A program made the position numbers and the translations under genes. Shown here in pieces: positions 34,656 through 43,148 of a stretch of DNA of 64,000 nt. Where the stretch lies: positions 104,136 through 168,135 of the forward strand of contig NZ_WQOH01000052.1 of the NCBI RefSeq assembly GCF_018784445.1, given 5' to 3'. The notes under the pieces are model-generated. The model made no database searches. It was given only the letters and a program-made list of their open reading frames with translations, and was not told the origin of the DNA. The stretch is from Gemmiger formicilis. GTDB lineage: Bacteria > Bacillota > Clostridia > Oscillospirales > Ruminococcaceae. Each line of letters begins with the position of its first letter. The first letter of the stretch is position 1.

Positions 34656-36049
34656 CAGCAGCCCTCCTGCATCGGGGTCTCTCCCAGCTGGCAGCGGCGC
34701 TCCATTTTGGCGCTCTGCCCGCGGATGGCGCGGCATTCGTCGCTGCGCCAGATGCGCTGCCAGGGTGTGCGCAGCAGGTTCCCCAGGCCCTTGCCGGTCA
34801 GCCAGCTCTGGCAGGGCAGCACGGTGCCGTCCGGCGCAATCGCCATGTTGGACAGACAGGCCCCACAGCTGGGGATCTGGGTAAAGCCTAAACCGCGCAG
34901 CGTATCCTCGCTGAGCCAGCCGGGGCTGGTAAAGTTGATTTCCAGACCGTTTGCGGCGGCGTACTCCATGGCGGGGCGCAGCGTTGCTTCCAGCTCCTCC
35001 GGCGTCAGGCGCACGGCGCGGCTGGCGGCAGTTTCGGCGTTGCCCGCAGGGATCAGCCCGCTGCAGGTCAGGTAGCGTATGCCCAGCTCGTGGGCAAGTT
35101 TGACCGTGGACAGGTAATCCCGGTTCAGGCTGCACAGCGGAGTGTTCAGGCTCACATTCAGCCCGGCGGCCAGCGCGTTTTTGATGCCGTTCAACGTGTC
35201 ATTGTAGCCGTCCACGCCCACCAGCTCATTGTGGATATCGGCGTCGGCGGAGTAGAAGGTAATCTGCACGGCGTCGAGACTGGCCTCGTGGAGTTCCTTG
35301 CACATCATGCTGGTCAGCATACGGCCGTTGGTGTTCAGCCGGGTGACGAACCACTGCGCAGCCTGCACCAGCTTGACCAAATCATGGCGCAGCGTCGGCT
35401 CGCCGCCGGTAAAGGTCAGCTGCGGGATGCCCGCGTTGCGGCATTTTTCAATCACGGCCAGCCATTGGTCTGTGTCTAGCTCCGGCACGGCGGAAAGCGG
35501 TTGGTTTGCGGCGTAGCAGTGCAGGCATTTCTGGTTGCAGTGCCACGCGCCATCCTTGACCATCGAGCTGACCATCAGATCCATGCGGTGGGGGGCCACC
35601 ATGCGGGGCGCGTACTCGGCCAGGCTCATAGGCTGCACGGTCAGCGGCGGCTCGCCGCCCCGGGCAATCGTACACAGGCTGTCCACCAGCAGCTGCAAAT
35701 CGCTCTCGATCTGCGCATACTCGGTCTTGCGGTAAATTTTGCGGGTGGCCGCCACAGCCTGGGCGTTGATGGCCGCCCATTCTTCAGGACGTATTTCTTT
35801 GCCGGTGCAGGGTTTTAAAGCCTCGATGAGGTTGGTCAGCAGAATGGCCCAGCTGACGTTCAGCGGCAGAATATCCTGGCCGTTCAAAATCACGGTGAAC
35901 GGCGTCTCGTGGTCGGGCTTATGGCAGGGCACGATATGGATGCGCACCACACCGGGGCCGTCCGGGTCCAGTGTGATATGCCGCACCCGGTTCAGCCGGC
36001 TGCGCAGGAACATATGTTCCGAATAGGTCAAATGTTTTGAATATCTCAT
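34655..36049 (-). CDS. Radical SAM protein with SPASM-type domain
   Basis: A 464-residue radical SAM enzyme. The cluster motif is CNQKCLHC (Cys 171, 175, 178), followed by LTFTGGEPTLRHDL (SAM-binding GGE) and LNTNGR. A SPASM-like C-terminus has Cys at 395, 398, 413, 439, 453 and 464 (IPSCGACLSNMAIAPDGTVLPC region), enough for auxiliary Fe-S clusters as in peptide-modifying enzymes (AlbA, anSME, PqqE). The N-terminal 165 residues are unassigned and could hold a peptide-recognition (RRE-like) module. ATG 36049 is preferred; an ATG at 36103 lies only about five bases past a -10 box. Coupled by TGATG to the Cys-rich protein gene, its likely substrate. Confidence 0.88.
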   Translation of the reverse strand: MRYSKHLTYSEHMFLRSRLNRVRHITLDPDGPGVVRIHIVPCHKPDHETPFTVILNGQDILPLNVSWAILLTNLIEALKPCTGKEIRPEEWAAINAQAVAATRKIYRKTEYAQIESDLQLLVDSLCTIARGGEPPLTVQPMSLAEYAPRMVAPHRMDLMVSSMVKDGAWHCNQKCLHCYAANQPLSAVPELDTDQWLAVIEKCRNAGIPQLTFTGGEPTLRHDLVKLVQAAQWFVTRLNTNGRMLTSMMCKELHEASLDAVQITFYSADADIHNELVGVDGYNDTLNGIKNALAAGLNVSLNTPLCSLNRDYLSTVKLAHELGIRYLTCSGLIPAGNAETAASRAVRLTPEELEATLRPAMEYAAANGLEINFTSPGWLSEDTLRGLGFTQIPSCGACLSNMAIAPDGTVLPCQSWLTGKGLGNLLRTPWQRIWRSDECRAIRGQSAKMERRCQLGETPMQEGC

Positions 36050-36107
36050 AAAAAGAGGTTCCCCTCGTTCAAGTTTCTTATACAGGTTGCTTACGATACG
36101 CATAAAA

Positions 36108-36136
36108 AGTATAGCATATTTCGGGGGTGATTACAA
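36108..36136 (-). promoter_or_regulatory. Promoter of the radical-SAM operon
   Basis: On the minus strand TTGTAA (36136-36131), a 17-base spacer and TATACT (36113-36108). Transcription should start near 36101, supporting the start codon at 36049. Confidence 0.75.
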
Positions 36137-36153
36137 CCTGGTTACAATAGAAA

Positions 36154-36179
36154 AAGCACCCATCCGAAGATAGGTGCTT
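36154..36179 (-). terminator. Terminator of the YitT-family gene
   Basis: On the minus strand AAGCACCTATC, a TTCG loop and GATGGGTGCTT, then TTTCT. It lies beyond the AAGGCTT repeat that follows the YitT gene. Confidence 0.75.
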
Positions 36180-36180
36180 C

Positions 36181-36331
36181 CTAAAAGGCTTCCCCCTAAG
36201 GGGAAACTGTCCGCGAAGCGGACTGATGAGGGGCAGGTCTGCCCTATTGACCGTTTTCGGTTTCTTGCGGGCAGCTCACCCCTCATCCGGCCCTGCGGGG
36301 CCGATTTCTCCCAGGGGAGAAAGCCTTGGAG
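36181..36331. repeat. AAGGCTT-family repeat
   Basis: AAAAGGCTTCCCCCTAAGGG at the left and CCAGGGGAGAAAGCCTT at the right form terminal inverted repeats. Inside are TGTCCGCGAAGCGGACTGAT and CACCCCTCATCCGGCC. It abuts the YitT stop codon. Confidence 0.75.
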
Positions 36332-36332
36332 T

Positions 36333-37220
36333 TCAAATCGCCCTAAACCCCTTGCCTACGATCTCGCTGCTGTTGACGATGGTTATAAACGCGTGGTCGT
36401 CCAGGCCGCGCACATACAGGCGCAGCTTCTGCGCCTGGCCGCGGGTCAACACGGTGGTCAGCACCCACTTTTCGTCGTGGGTGTAGGCACCCTCGGCCTG
36501 CTCCATCGTAGCCGATCGGTGCAGGTCGTTCACGATAAAATCACGCACCGGCGTTGGGTTTGACGTCACGACCGTGCAGACCTTGCGCATATTGATACTC
36601 TCAATCGCGCTGTCAGCGACGGTGCTCTTTAAAATCATGCCCAGGATGCAGTACAGCCCGGTGGCTGGGCCGTAGAGATACGCACCCACCAGCACAATGC
36701 CCACATCGCTGACCATCAGCGCACGGCCGACCGGCATACTGGTGTACTTATTCAAAATCATCGCTACAATGTCGGTGCCTCCGGTGGACGCGCCGATGTT
36801 AAAGACGATGGCCGCGCCTACCGCGGACAGGATGACCGCGAAGCACAGTTCCAAAAACACATCGTTCGTCAGCGGGTGGTCCAGCGGGTAAAGCCGCTCA
36901 CACAGGCTGACGTAGAACGACAGCGCAAAGGATGAGTAGATGGTCCAGCCCATGGACTTGATCCCCAGAAAGACAAACCCCAGCAGCACCAGCGCGGCGT
37001 TGACAAACCACATGAACGCGCCGACGTTGAAGCGGGGAAACAGCGTTGCCAGCACGATGGACAGACCCGACGTGCCGCCGAACGCAAAGTGGTTGGGCGT
37101 TTTGAAAACGGCAATGCCCACGGCCGTGGCGATAAGCCCCAGGTTCAGCAGGAAGAAAAACTTCGCATCCTCCCACAGTTCGTGCGGGGTCAGGTGTTTT
37201 TTCAGCTGCGCCAGCATCAA
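36333..37220 (-). CDS. YitT family membrane protein (DUF161-DUF2179)
   Basis: A 295-residue protein with five or six hydrophobic helices in the first 190 residues (LNLGLIATAVGIAVF, FGGTSGLSIVLATLF, GASTGGTDIVAMIL with the conserved GGTD) and a soluble C-terminal DUF2179 domain (MRKVCTVVTSNPTPVRDFI ... RLYVRGLDDHAFITIVNSSEIVGKGF). YitT proteins are common in Firmicutes; the function is poorly defined, possibly a transporter. Downstream of prfC with a 12-bp gap, so possibly cotranscribed. Confidence 0.93.
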   Translation of the reverse strand: MMLAQLKKHLTPHELWEDAKFFFLLNLGLIATAVGIAVFKTPNHFAFGGTSGLSIVLATLFPRFNVGAFMWFVNAALVLLGFVFLGIKSMGWTIYSSFALSFYVSLCERLYPLDHPLTNDVFLELCFAVILSAVGAAIVFNIGASTGGTDIVAMILNKYTSMPVGRALMVSDVGIVLVGAYLYGPATGLYCILGMILKSTVADSAIESINMRKVCTVVTSNPTPVRDFIVNDLHRSATMEQAEGAYTHDEKWVLTTVLTRGQAQKLRLYVRGLDDHAFITIVNSSEIVGKGFRAI

Positions 37221-37232
37221 AAATGCCTCCCC

Positions 37233-38846
37233 TTAGAACGTCAGGTTGCCGAACTCGGAGAGCTTGAGCATTTCGTTGTGCTGCTCGGCCCAGTTGATGC
37301 TCCACGGACTGCCGAAGAGCAGCAGCGGGTTGCCCTTCATATCCTCAATGGCGCGGGTGTCGCTGGTCACGTCCAGATGCTTGATGTCCAGTTCGTCGGG
37401 GTCGTTCAGCACCCAGCGCAGATGCTCATAGGGCAGCTGCTGCATACGGATATCGACGTTGTACTCGTTTTTCAGGCGGTACTCCAACACTTCCAGCTGC
37501 AGCACACCGACAACACCGACAATGACTTCCTCCATGCCGGAGCCGAGGTCGCGGAAAATCTGGATCGCGCCCTCCTGGGCAATCTGTTCCATGCCCTTGA
37601 CGAACTGCTTGCGCTTCATCGTGTCCACCTGGGTCACGCGGGCAAAATGCTCGGGCGCAAAGGTCGGGATACCCGCAAACTGCACGTGCTTTTTGCCGGT
37701 GCAGAGCGTGTCGCCGATGGAGAAGATACCCGGGTCGAACAGGCCGATGATATCGCCCGCGTAAGCCTCGCTGACAATGGCGCGGTCGTCGGCCATCAGG
37801 CTGGTACCGGTGGCGAGCTTGATATTCTTGCCCTCCTGCACATGGAAAGCCTCCATGCCGCGCTCAAACTTGCCGGAGCAGATGCGCAAGAACGCGATGC
37901 GGTCGCGATGGTTCTTGTTCATATTGGCCTGAATCTTGAAGATAAAGCCGCTGAACTGGTCGCTGCACGGCTCTACCAGCTCGCCGCCCACGGCGTCCTT
38001 GCGGGGCAGCGGGGTGGGGGTCAGGCGCAGGAACTCTTTCAGGAACGGCTCAACACCGAAGTTCGTCAAAGCCGAGCCGAAGAACACGGGGGACAGCTCG
38101 CCGTGCTGCACGGCGTTGAGGTCGAACTCTTCCGCCGCGCCGTCCAGCAGCTCAATGTCCTCAGCCAGCTTCTCATGGTTGGCAGCGCCAATCAGGTCGT
38201 CCAGGCGGGCGTCGCCCAGCTCGGCCTCGACCTCGTCCACCATCTTCACACCGTTGGCACGGCCGTCACTCTCAAAGGCCAGCACTCGCTTGGCGTTGCG
38301 GTCGTAGACGCCCTTGAAGTCCTTGCCGCAGCTGATGGGCCAGTTCATCGGGTAGGTCTTGATGCCGAGGATTTCCTCGATGTTCTCCATCAGTTCAAAC
38401 GGGTCGCGGGCCTCGCGGTCCATCTTGTTGATGAAGGTAAAAATCGGGATGTGGCGCAGCGTGCAGACCTTGAACAGCTTGATGGTCTGGGCCTCAACGC
38501 CCTTGGCGGCGTCAATGACCATGACGGCGGAATCCGCCGCCATCAGGGTGCGGTAGGTGTCCTCACTGAAGTCCTGGTGGCCGGGGGTATCCAGAATGTT
38601 GATGCACTTGCCCTGGTAGTTGAACTGCAGGACAGAGGAGGTGACCGAGATACCGCGCTGCTTCTCAATATCCATCCAGTCGGATACCGCGTGCTTGGCG
38701 CTCTGCTTGCCCTTGACGGAGCCGGCGGTCTGGATGGCCCCACCGTAGAGCAGCAGTTTTTCGGTCAGTGTGGTTTTACCGGCGTCGGGGTGCGAGATGA
38801 TTGCAAATGTGCGCCGGGATTCGATTTCTTCGCGCAATGATGCCAT
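37233..38846 (-). CDS. prfC: Peptide chain release factor 3
   Basis: A 537-residue translational GTPase that recycles RF1/RF2 after termination. G1 SHPDAGKTTLTEKLL (about residues 18-32), the switch region KQRGISVTSS, G3 DTPGHQDF (about 86-93) and G4 NKMDREARDP (about 139-148) are clear; the length and the C-terminal RF3 domain (FRDLGSGMEEVIVGVVGVLQLEVLEYRL) distinguish it from EF-G. Upstream at about 38864-38894 is a small AT-rich tandem repeat of AGATAA units. Confidence 0.96.
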   Translation of the reverse strand: MASLREEIESRRTFAIISHPDAGKTTLTEKLLLYGGAIQTAGSVKGKQSAKHAVSDWMDIEKQRGISVTSSVLQFNYQGKCINILDTPGHQDFSEDTYRTLMAADSAVMVIDAAKGVEAQTIKLFKVCTLRHIPIFTFINKMDREARDPFELMENIEEILGIKTYPMNWPISCGKDFKGVYDRNAKRVLAFESDGRANGVKMVDEVEAELGDARLDDLIGAANHEKLAEDIELLDGAAEEFDLNAVQHGELSPVFFGSALTNFGVEPFLKEFLRLTPTPLPRKDAVGGELVEPCSDQFSGFIFKIQANMNKNHRDRIAFLRICSGKFERGMEAFHVQEGKNIKLATGTSLMADDRAIVSEAYAGDIIGLFDPGIFSIGDTLCTGKKHVQFAGIPTFAPEHFARVTQVDTMKRKQFVKGMEQIAQEGAIQIFRDLGSGMEEVIVGVVGVLQLEVLEYRLKNEYNVDIRMQQLPYEHLRWVLNDPDELDIKHLDVTSDTRAIEDMKGNPLLLFGSPWSINWAEQHNEMLKLSEFGNLTF

Positions 38847-39153
38847 GATTACTCCCTTGGTTTAGATAATAGATAAAAGATAATAGATAATAAATATGGT
38901 GGTGTTTTTGCCCGGCGGGCAAAAATGAAATTATGAGGTCGTCACATCGGGGCACACTCCTCTATAATAATCCAATAGTATATAATACACGGTTTTGTGC
39001 GGAAATGCAACGGAAATTTTCAGGCGCAGCGCAACGATTTGTATTATATTTTGCAATTATACAAAACGTATTTCACATACCGTGTATAAAGCGCCGCGGG
39101 CGGCCCAAACTAACGGCATACACAACATTTCCACAAGAAAAGGATGGGGCAAG
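38847..39153. other. Divergent AT-rich region between prfC and the M23 gene
   Basis: 307 bases without a gene. Seen: AGATAAT direct repeats near prfC, TATAATA and TATATAATACA boxes around 38963-38990 and 39043-39062, and CGGCGGGC-type GC tracts. It presumably holds both promoters, but no single -35/-10 pair stands out. Confidence 0.5.
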
Positions 39154-39849
39154 ATGAACCATATCAAGCAATTTTTTAAGGAAAAAGGGCTGTACCTGTT
39201 CTGTCTGGCTATGGTGTTTGCGGCCACGGCGGCGGGCATTCTGGCACTGCGCAGCATCGTGGGCAACGTGGCCGACCTGACGCGCCTCCGCAAGGAGGCT
39301 TTGCAGGACGACACGACCTGGACGCAGCCGGACACGGCCATCGACAAACCCGCCCAGGATGTGCCCAAGCCGACGACAGCGCCCACCACCGCACCGACGG
39401 CTGAACCGCGCACGACCACACCACCCGCCGAGAGCACCACCTCGGCGCAGGCGGCCGCAGCCCCTGGCATCTGGGACGCCAAGCCGCTGGCAGCATTCAG
39501 CGGAGATGAACTGGTGTACAGTGCGACGCTGGGCGACTGGCGCACCCACAACGGCGCGGACTACGCAGCCCCGGCAGGGGAGAGTGTGTACCCGGCCAAG
39601 GCGGGCAAGGTCGATTCCGTAACCGAGGACGCACTGTGGGGATATGTGGTGGAAATCACCGACAAGAACGGTGTGACCTGGCGGTACTGCGGGCTGACTG
39701 ACACGGAAGTCAAAGCCGGGGACAGCGTGACGACCGCCACCGCAATCGGCAAGGCGGGGAGCGTCCCCGCCGAGGCAAGCGGCGAGGCGCATTTGCACTT
39801 GGAGTGCATCAAGGATGGTGCGTACCTCGACCCGGAGGGGTTGATGTAA
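39154..39849 (+). CDS. Membrane-anchored M23 (LytM) peptidoglycan peptidase
   Basis: A 231-residue protein with an N-terminal membrane anchor (LYLFCLAMVFAATAAGILAL, about residues 12-31), a Thr/Pro/Ala-rich linker (about 60-110) and a C-terminal LytM domain. Zinc ligands fit the family: the HNGAD His and Asp (about 131-135) and HLHLEC (about 213-218). It recalls SpoIIQ-like proteins, though one metal ligand in SpoIIQ is changed and here the pattern looks complete. It probably trims peptide cross-links in the wall or takes part in engulfment. ATG 39154 follows AAGGATGGGGCAAG. Confidence 0.88.
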   Translation: MNHIKQFFKEKGLYLFCLAMVFAATAAGILALRSIVGNVADLTRLRKEALQDDTTWTQPDTAIDKPAQDVPKPTTAPTTAPTAEPRTTTPPAESTTSAQAAAAPGIWDAKPLAAFSGDELVYSATLGDWRTHNGADYAAPAGESVYPAKAGKVDSVTEDALWGYVVEITDKNGVTWRYCGLTDTEVKAGDSVTTATAIGKAGSVPAEASGEAHLHLECIKDGAYLDPEGLM

Positions 39850-39890
39850 TAGCAGACGGCAAAAGCCGTTCCCCACTGCCCGAAACCCAA

Positions 39891-39923
39891 ACAGGCGTGT
39901 ACCCACATCGGGCACACGCCTGT
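39891..39923. terminator. Possible terminator between convergent genes
   Basis: ACAGGCGTGT (39891-39900) pairs with ACACGCCTGT (39914-39923). T tracts are weak on both sides. Confidence 0.5.
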
Positions 39924-39936
39924 TCTTATGCAAATT

Positions 39937-41799
39937 TTACTGGTACTGCTTCACATTCAGCATCCGGGTCGCGTTCAGCACGGCCAGCACCATGACGCCG
40001 ACGTCGGCAAAAACGCCCCACCACATATTGGTAATGCCCAGCGCGGTCAGAATCAGGCACAGCGCCTTGATTGCCAGCGCGAACACAATGTTCTGGTAGG
40101 CAATCGTCATGCACTTGCGGGAAATTCGCATCGCCAGGCTGATTTTTGCCGGGTCGTCGTCCATCAGCACAACATCGGCGGCCTCGATGGCGGCATCACT
40201 GCCCAGCGCACCCATAGCAATGCCGATATCGGCACGCATCAGCACCGGCGCATCGTTGATGCCGTCGCCCACGAAGGCAAGCTCTTTCTTTGCGGGTTTC
40301 TGGCCCAGCAGCTTCTCGACCCACTCGACTTTATCGGCGGGCAGCAGGCCCGCGTGGACCTCATCGATGCCCAAATCTTTCGCAACCAATTCAGCCACCG
40401 CAGGGGTGTCGCCGGTCAGCATGACGGTACGCACGCCCTGGGCCTGCAAGCCCTGCATGGCCGCCTTGGCCGTGGGCTTTTCCTCGTCGGAAATCAGGAT
40501 GGAGCCGAGGAACTGTCCGTCGCGGGCGACGTAGACGATGGTGCCTGCGCCCTCGGCGGCGGTGTAAGTGACGCCCTCACTCTCCATCAGGCGGGCGTTG
40601 CCGGCCAGCACGGTATGACCATCGACCTGCGTTTTCACGCCGTGACCCGCGATTTCCTGCGCGTCAAAGGCGCGGCGGGCATCCAGGTCGGGGCAGGCCT
40701 CGCGAAGGCTCTTGCTGATGGGATGGCTCGAAAAACTCTCGGCCAGCGCGGCACTCTCGAGCAGATCCTTCTCGCTCACGCCGTCAACAGGGGCGGTGTG
40801 GGTGACTTTGAAAACGCCCTTCGTCAGGGTGCCGGTCTTGTCAAACACGGCAACGCCGGTCTTGGACAGGGCCTCGAGGTAGTTGCCGCCCTTGACCAGG
40901 ATGCCGCACTTGGACGCGCCGCCGATGCCGCCGAAGAAGGTGAGGGGGATAGAAATGACCAGCGCACAGGGGCAGCTGATGACCAGGAAGGTCAGCGCAC
41001 GCATGATCCAGTCAAGCCAGCCGCCCAGGAACAGCGGCGGCACAATGGCCAGCACCAGTGCGCCGATGCAGACGGCGGGGGTGTAGTAGCGGGCAAACTT
41101 CGTGATGAAGTTCTCGACGGGGGACTTTTTCAGGCTGGAATTTTCCACCAGGTCGAGAATTTTCGCAACGGTGGACTCGTCGTAAATTTTTGTCGTCCGG
41201 ACGCGCAGCACACTGTCGTCGTTCACGCAGCCGCTGATGACCTCATCGCCGGGACGCACAGTGCGCGGGCGGCTCTCGCCGGTCAGGGCGGCGGTGTTCA
41301 GCGTGGACTCACCGGAGAGGACCACGCCGTCCAGCGGGATCTTTTCGCCGGGCTTGACGACGACGGTGGAACCGATGGGTACATCGTCAGGGTCAACGAC
41401 GGAAACCGTACCGTCCTCGGCCTCCAAGTTCGCGCTGTCGGGGCGAATGTCCATCAGCGCCGAGATGCTCGCCCGGCTCTTGCCGACGGCATAGGACTGG
41501 AACAGCTCCCCGATCTGGTAGAACAGCATAACGGCCACGCCCTCGGCGTATTCACCGCAGCCCATGGCACCCACCGTGGCGACCGCCATCAGGAAGTTCT
41601 CGTCAAAGATCTCGCCGCTCTTGATGCCCATGAACGCCTTGCGCAGGACATCGTGGCCGATGACCAGATACGGCACCAGCCACAGCACCAACTGCACGAA
41701 CCAGGGCAGCTCCGCAAAGTGGAACAGCAGCGCCAGCACCGCCGTGAGCACCGCCGCGATGATAATGCGCTTCAGTGTCTTTTTTTGCTTCTTCGTCAT
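39937..41799 (-). CDS. P1B-type heavy-metal-translocating ATPase, probably zinc/cadmium exporter
   Basis: A 620-residue P-type ATPase. Actuator loop TGES (in AALTGESRP), CPC metal-channel motif (FLVISCPCALVISIP), phosphorylation site DKTGTLTKG, SHPIS with the conserved HP, and GDGINDAP are all present. There is no N-terminal metal-binding domain; that role is probably filled by the separate 71-residue HMA protein encoded just upstream. With the zinc-type ArsR regulator nearby, Zn(II) or Cd(II) export is likely. ATG 41799 follows TGGAGGTCATATCC. Confidence 0.93.
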   Translation of the reverse strand: MTKKQKKTLKRIIIAAVLTAVLALLFHFAELPWFVQLVLWLVPYLVIGHDVLRKAFMGIKSGEIFDENFLMAVATVGAMGCGEYAEGVAVMLFYQIGELFQSYAVGKSRASISALMDIRPDSANLEAEDGTVSVVDPDDVPIGSTVVVKPGEKIPLDGVVLSGESTLNTAALTGESRPRTVRPGDEVISGCVNDDSVLRVRTTKIYDESTVAKILDLVENSSLKKSPVENFITKFARYYTPAVCIGALVLAIVPPLFLGGWLDWIMRALTFLVISCPCALVISIPLTFFGGIGGASKCGILVKGGNYLEALSKTGVAVFDKTGTLTKGVFKVTHTAPVDGVSEKDLLESAALAESFSSHPISKSLREACPDLDARRAFDAQEIAGHGVKTQVDGHTVLAGNARLMESEGVTYTAAEGAGTIVYVARDGQFLGSILISDEEKPTAKAAMQGLQAQGVRTVMLTGDTPAVAELVAKDLGIDEVHAGLLPADKVEWVEKLLGQKPAKKELAFVGDGINDAPVLMRADIGIAMGALGSDAAIEAADVVLMDDDPAKISLAMRISRKCMTIAYQNIVFALAIKALCLILTALGITNMWWGVFADVGVMVLAVLNATRMLNVKQYQ

Positions 41800-41865
41800 G
41801 GATATGACCTCCATTTTGGGTATAAAAAGGGCCCATCGTCGGGATGGGCCGCTATATGGGCGAAC

Positions 41866-42081
41866 TTACAGCTCGATCTCGAAATCAGGCTCGACCTTCT
41901 TCGCAGCCTTGACGGCATCCTTCAGCACGGCGTCAAACTTATCGTCGTCGGCCTCGAGCAGCAGCTTCTGGGCCATAAAGCTGACGCTGGCGTTCTTAAC
42001 ACCGGGCAGTTCCTTGATAGCGGTCTCGATTTTAGCAGCGCAGTTTGCGCAATCGACTTCGATCTTGAATTTCTTCTGCAT
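41866..42081 (-). CDS. Heavy-metal-associated (HMA) domain protein
   Basis: A 71-residue ferredoxin-like metal chaperone. MQKKFKIEVDCANCAAKIETAI has the CxxC metal site (DCANCAAK), but the usual Met of GMTC is replaced by Asp, which favours Zn or Cd over Cu. The acidic end KKVEPDFEIEL resembles the detached or N-terminal domains of ZntA/CadA pumps. It is read before the P1B-ATPase with a 66-base gap, and likely hands metal to it. ATG 42081 follows AAAGGAGTCCACCATC. Confidence 0.9.
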   Translation of the reverse strand: MQKKFKIEVDCANCAAKIETAIKELPGVKNASVSFMAQKLLLEADDDKFDAVLKDAVKAAKKVEPDFEIEL

Positions 42082-42135
42082 GATGGTGGACTCCTTTGTA
42101 TAAATAAATATTTTTTTAATATGGGTAACTGGATT

Positions 42136-42283
42136 AAAAGGCTTCCCCTGAGGGGGAAGCTGTCCGCGAAGCGGACTGATGAAGGGCAAACTTGCCGTTA
42201 TTACTCGTTGGCGGGTCACTGCCGAAACGCCGCCCCTCATCCGGCCCTCGGCCACCTTTTTCCCCCTAGGGGGAGGCTTTTTA
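42136..42283. repeat. AAGGCTT-family repeat
   Basis: AAAAGGCTTCCCCTGAGGGG at the left, CCCCTAGGGGGAGGCTTTTT at the right; inside TGTCCGCGAAGCGGACTGAT and GCCCCTCATCCGGCC. Its right edge overlaps the stop codon of the ArsR gene. Confidence 0.75.
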
Positions 42284-42682
42284 CTCTTCCGTATGCTCCA
42301 TGCCCAGCGCGATCATGCTGCGAACGTGGTCATCATCCAGGGAATAATACATGGCCTTGCCCTCACGGCGGAACTTGACTAGCTTACTGGTTTTCAGCAG
42401 CCGCAGCTGGTGGCTGACAGCGCTCTGCGAGATACCCACGACCTGGGCGATATCATTGACGCAAAGCTCGCTCTCAAACAGTGCATACAAAATTTTGATG
42501 CGCGTTGAATCGCCGAACACCCGGAACAGTTCGGCCAGGTCGTACAGCACCTCGTCATTGGGCAGGTCATCCTGCAGGCGGCGGATGTCGGCCTCACCCA
42601 GCTGGGCGGTTTCAGGTAGCTTTTCGCCTGTTTTTTCGTTCTCAGACACCGTCATCATCCCTTCATATGTTCGTTTGTTCAT
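42281..42682 (-). CDS. ArsR/SmtB-family metal sensor, predicted zinc type
   Basis: A winged-helix repressor (133 residues from ATG 42682). DNA-binding helices: ELCVNDIAQVVGISQSAVSHQLRLLKTSKLVKFRREGKAMYYSL. The last helix DDDHVRSMIALGMEHTEE has Asp-x-His, then His 11 residues on and Glu 3 further, exactly the alpha-5 zinc site of SmtB/CzrA/ZiaR. It should release the operator on Zn binding and so induce the HMA protein and P1B-ATPase downstream. The start is uncertain: the -10 box lies right before ATG 42682, so translation may begin at ATG 42658, ATG 42655 or GTG 42649, the last well placed after GAAGGG. Confidence 0.9.
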   Translation of the reverse strand: MNKRTYEGMMTVSENEKTGEKLPETAQLGEADIRRLQDDLPNDEVLYDLAELFRVFGDSTRIKILYALFESELCVNDIAQVVGISQSAVSHQLRLLKTSKLVKFRREGKAMYYSLDDDHVRSMIALGMEHTEE

Positions 42683-42711
42683 ATGATACATCCTAATATA
42701 CACTTTGTCAA
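42683..42711 (-). promoter_or_regulatory. Promoter of the metal-efflux locus
   Basis: TTGACA (42711-42706), a 17-base spacer and TATCAT (42688-42683) on the minus strand. The direct repeat ATATGAA (around 42682-42663) just downstream may be part of the ArsR operator. Confidence 0.8.
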
Positions 42712-42730
42712 TAGAAAAACACAAAAAAAT

Positions 42731-42768
42731 CCCCCGGATGTGAAAATTCTCACATCCGGGGGGGGAAA
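42731..42768. terminator. Bidirectional terminator
   Basis: CCCCCGGATGTGA and TCACATCCGGGGG form a strong stem with A/T runs on the left side, ending transcripts from the small gene at 42774. Confidence 0.85.
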
Positions 42769-42773
42769 AAATC

Positions 42774-43127
42774 TTAGTCGGTGATGGGGGCAAAGCCCGG
42801 CTCGCCTGGCAGGGTCACGCCGTTGTCAGCCAGCATTTTTCGGAACTCTTCCTCGGGAAAGTCAAAGACAACTTCTTTAATCATGCTCTGCTCATGGACG
42901 AGTATCTTCCACGGCGCACCGTCGGGCTGCTGCAAAAACAGGATGCCGGACACACCGTCGAGACTTTGCACGCCCTCGTCAGCCCAGAAAGCAGGGGAGG
43001 GGGTGACAAAGTAGTGATCCACCATCCGCCCGCCCGGGAAGTCATGTTCAATGACCGCAGGGACCTCGCCGTCAGCCTGGGCGGATTTGTATTGCAGGTG
43101 CAGGTTGGTGAAGTCGGAAGCGGTCAT
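42774..43127 (-). CDS. Hypothetical protein (117 aa)
   Basis: A soluble 117-residue protein with no family I recognise. No signal peptide, membrane segment or Cys. It is acidic, with an N-terminal half rich in turns (VIEHDFPGGRMVDHYFVTPSP) and a C-terminal VVFDFPEEEFRKMLADNG. ATG 43127 is preceded by AAAGGAATGCTTCT. It lies between the uracil permease and the metal-efflux locus, with its own terminator. Confidence 0.75.
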   Translation of the reverse strand: MTASDFTNLHLQYKSAQADGEVPAVIEHDFPGGRMVDHYFVTPSPAFWADEGVQSLDGVSGILFLQQPDGAPWKILVHEQSMIKEVVFDFPEEEFRKMLADNGVTLPGEPGFAPITD

Positions 43128-43148
43128 AGAAGCATTCCTTTCCGTAAA

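Noticed and set aside
34656-35135. Upstream extension of the Cys-tail protein reading frame
   Set aside because: The open frame continues about 160 codons before ATG 34655 but lies within the radical SAM gene in another frame and has no signal-like start; the true start has a signal peptide and TGATG coupling.
42136-42283. AAGGCTT repeat as a terminator of the ArsR gene only
   Set aside because: Copies elsewhere with the same interior show that it is a dispersed repeat, though it may also terminate transcription.
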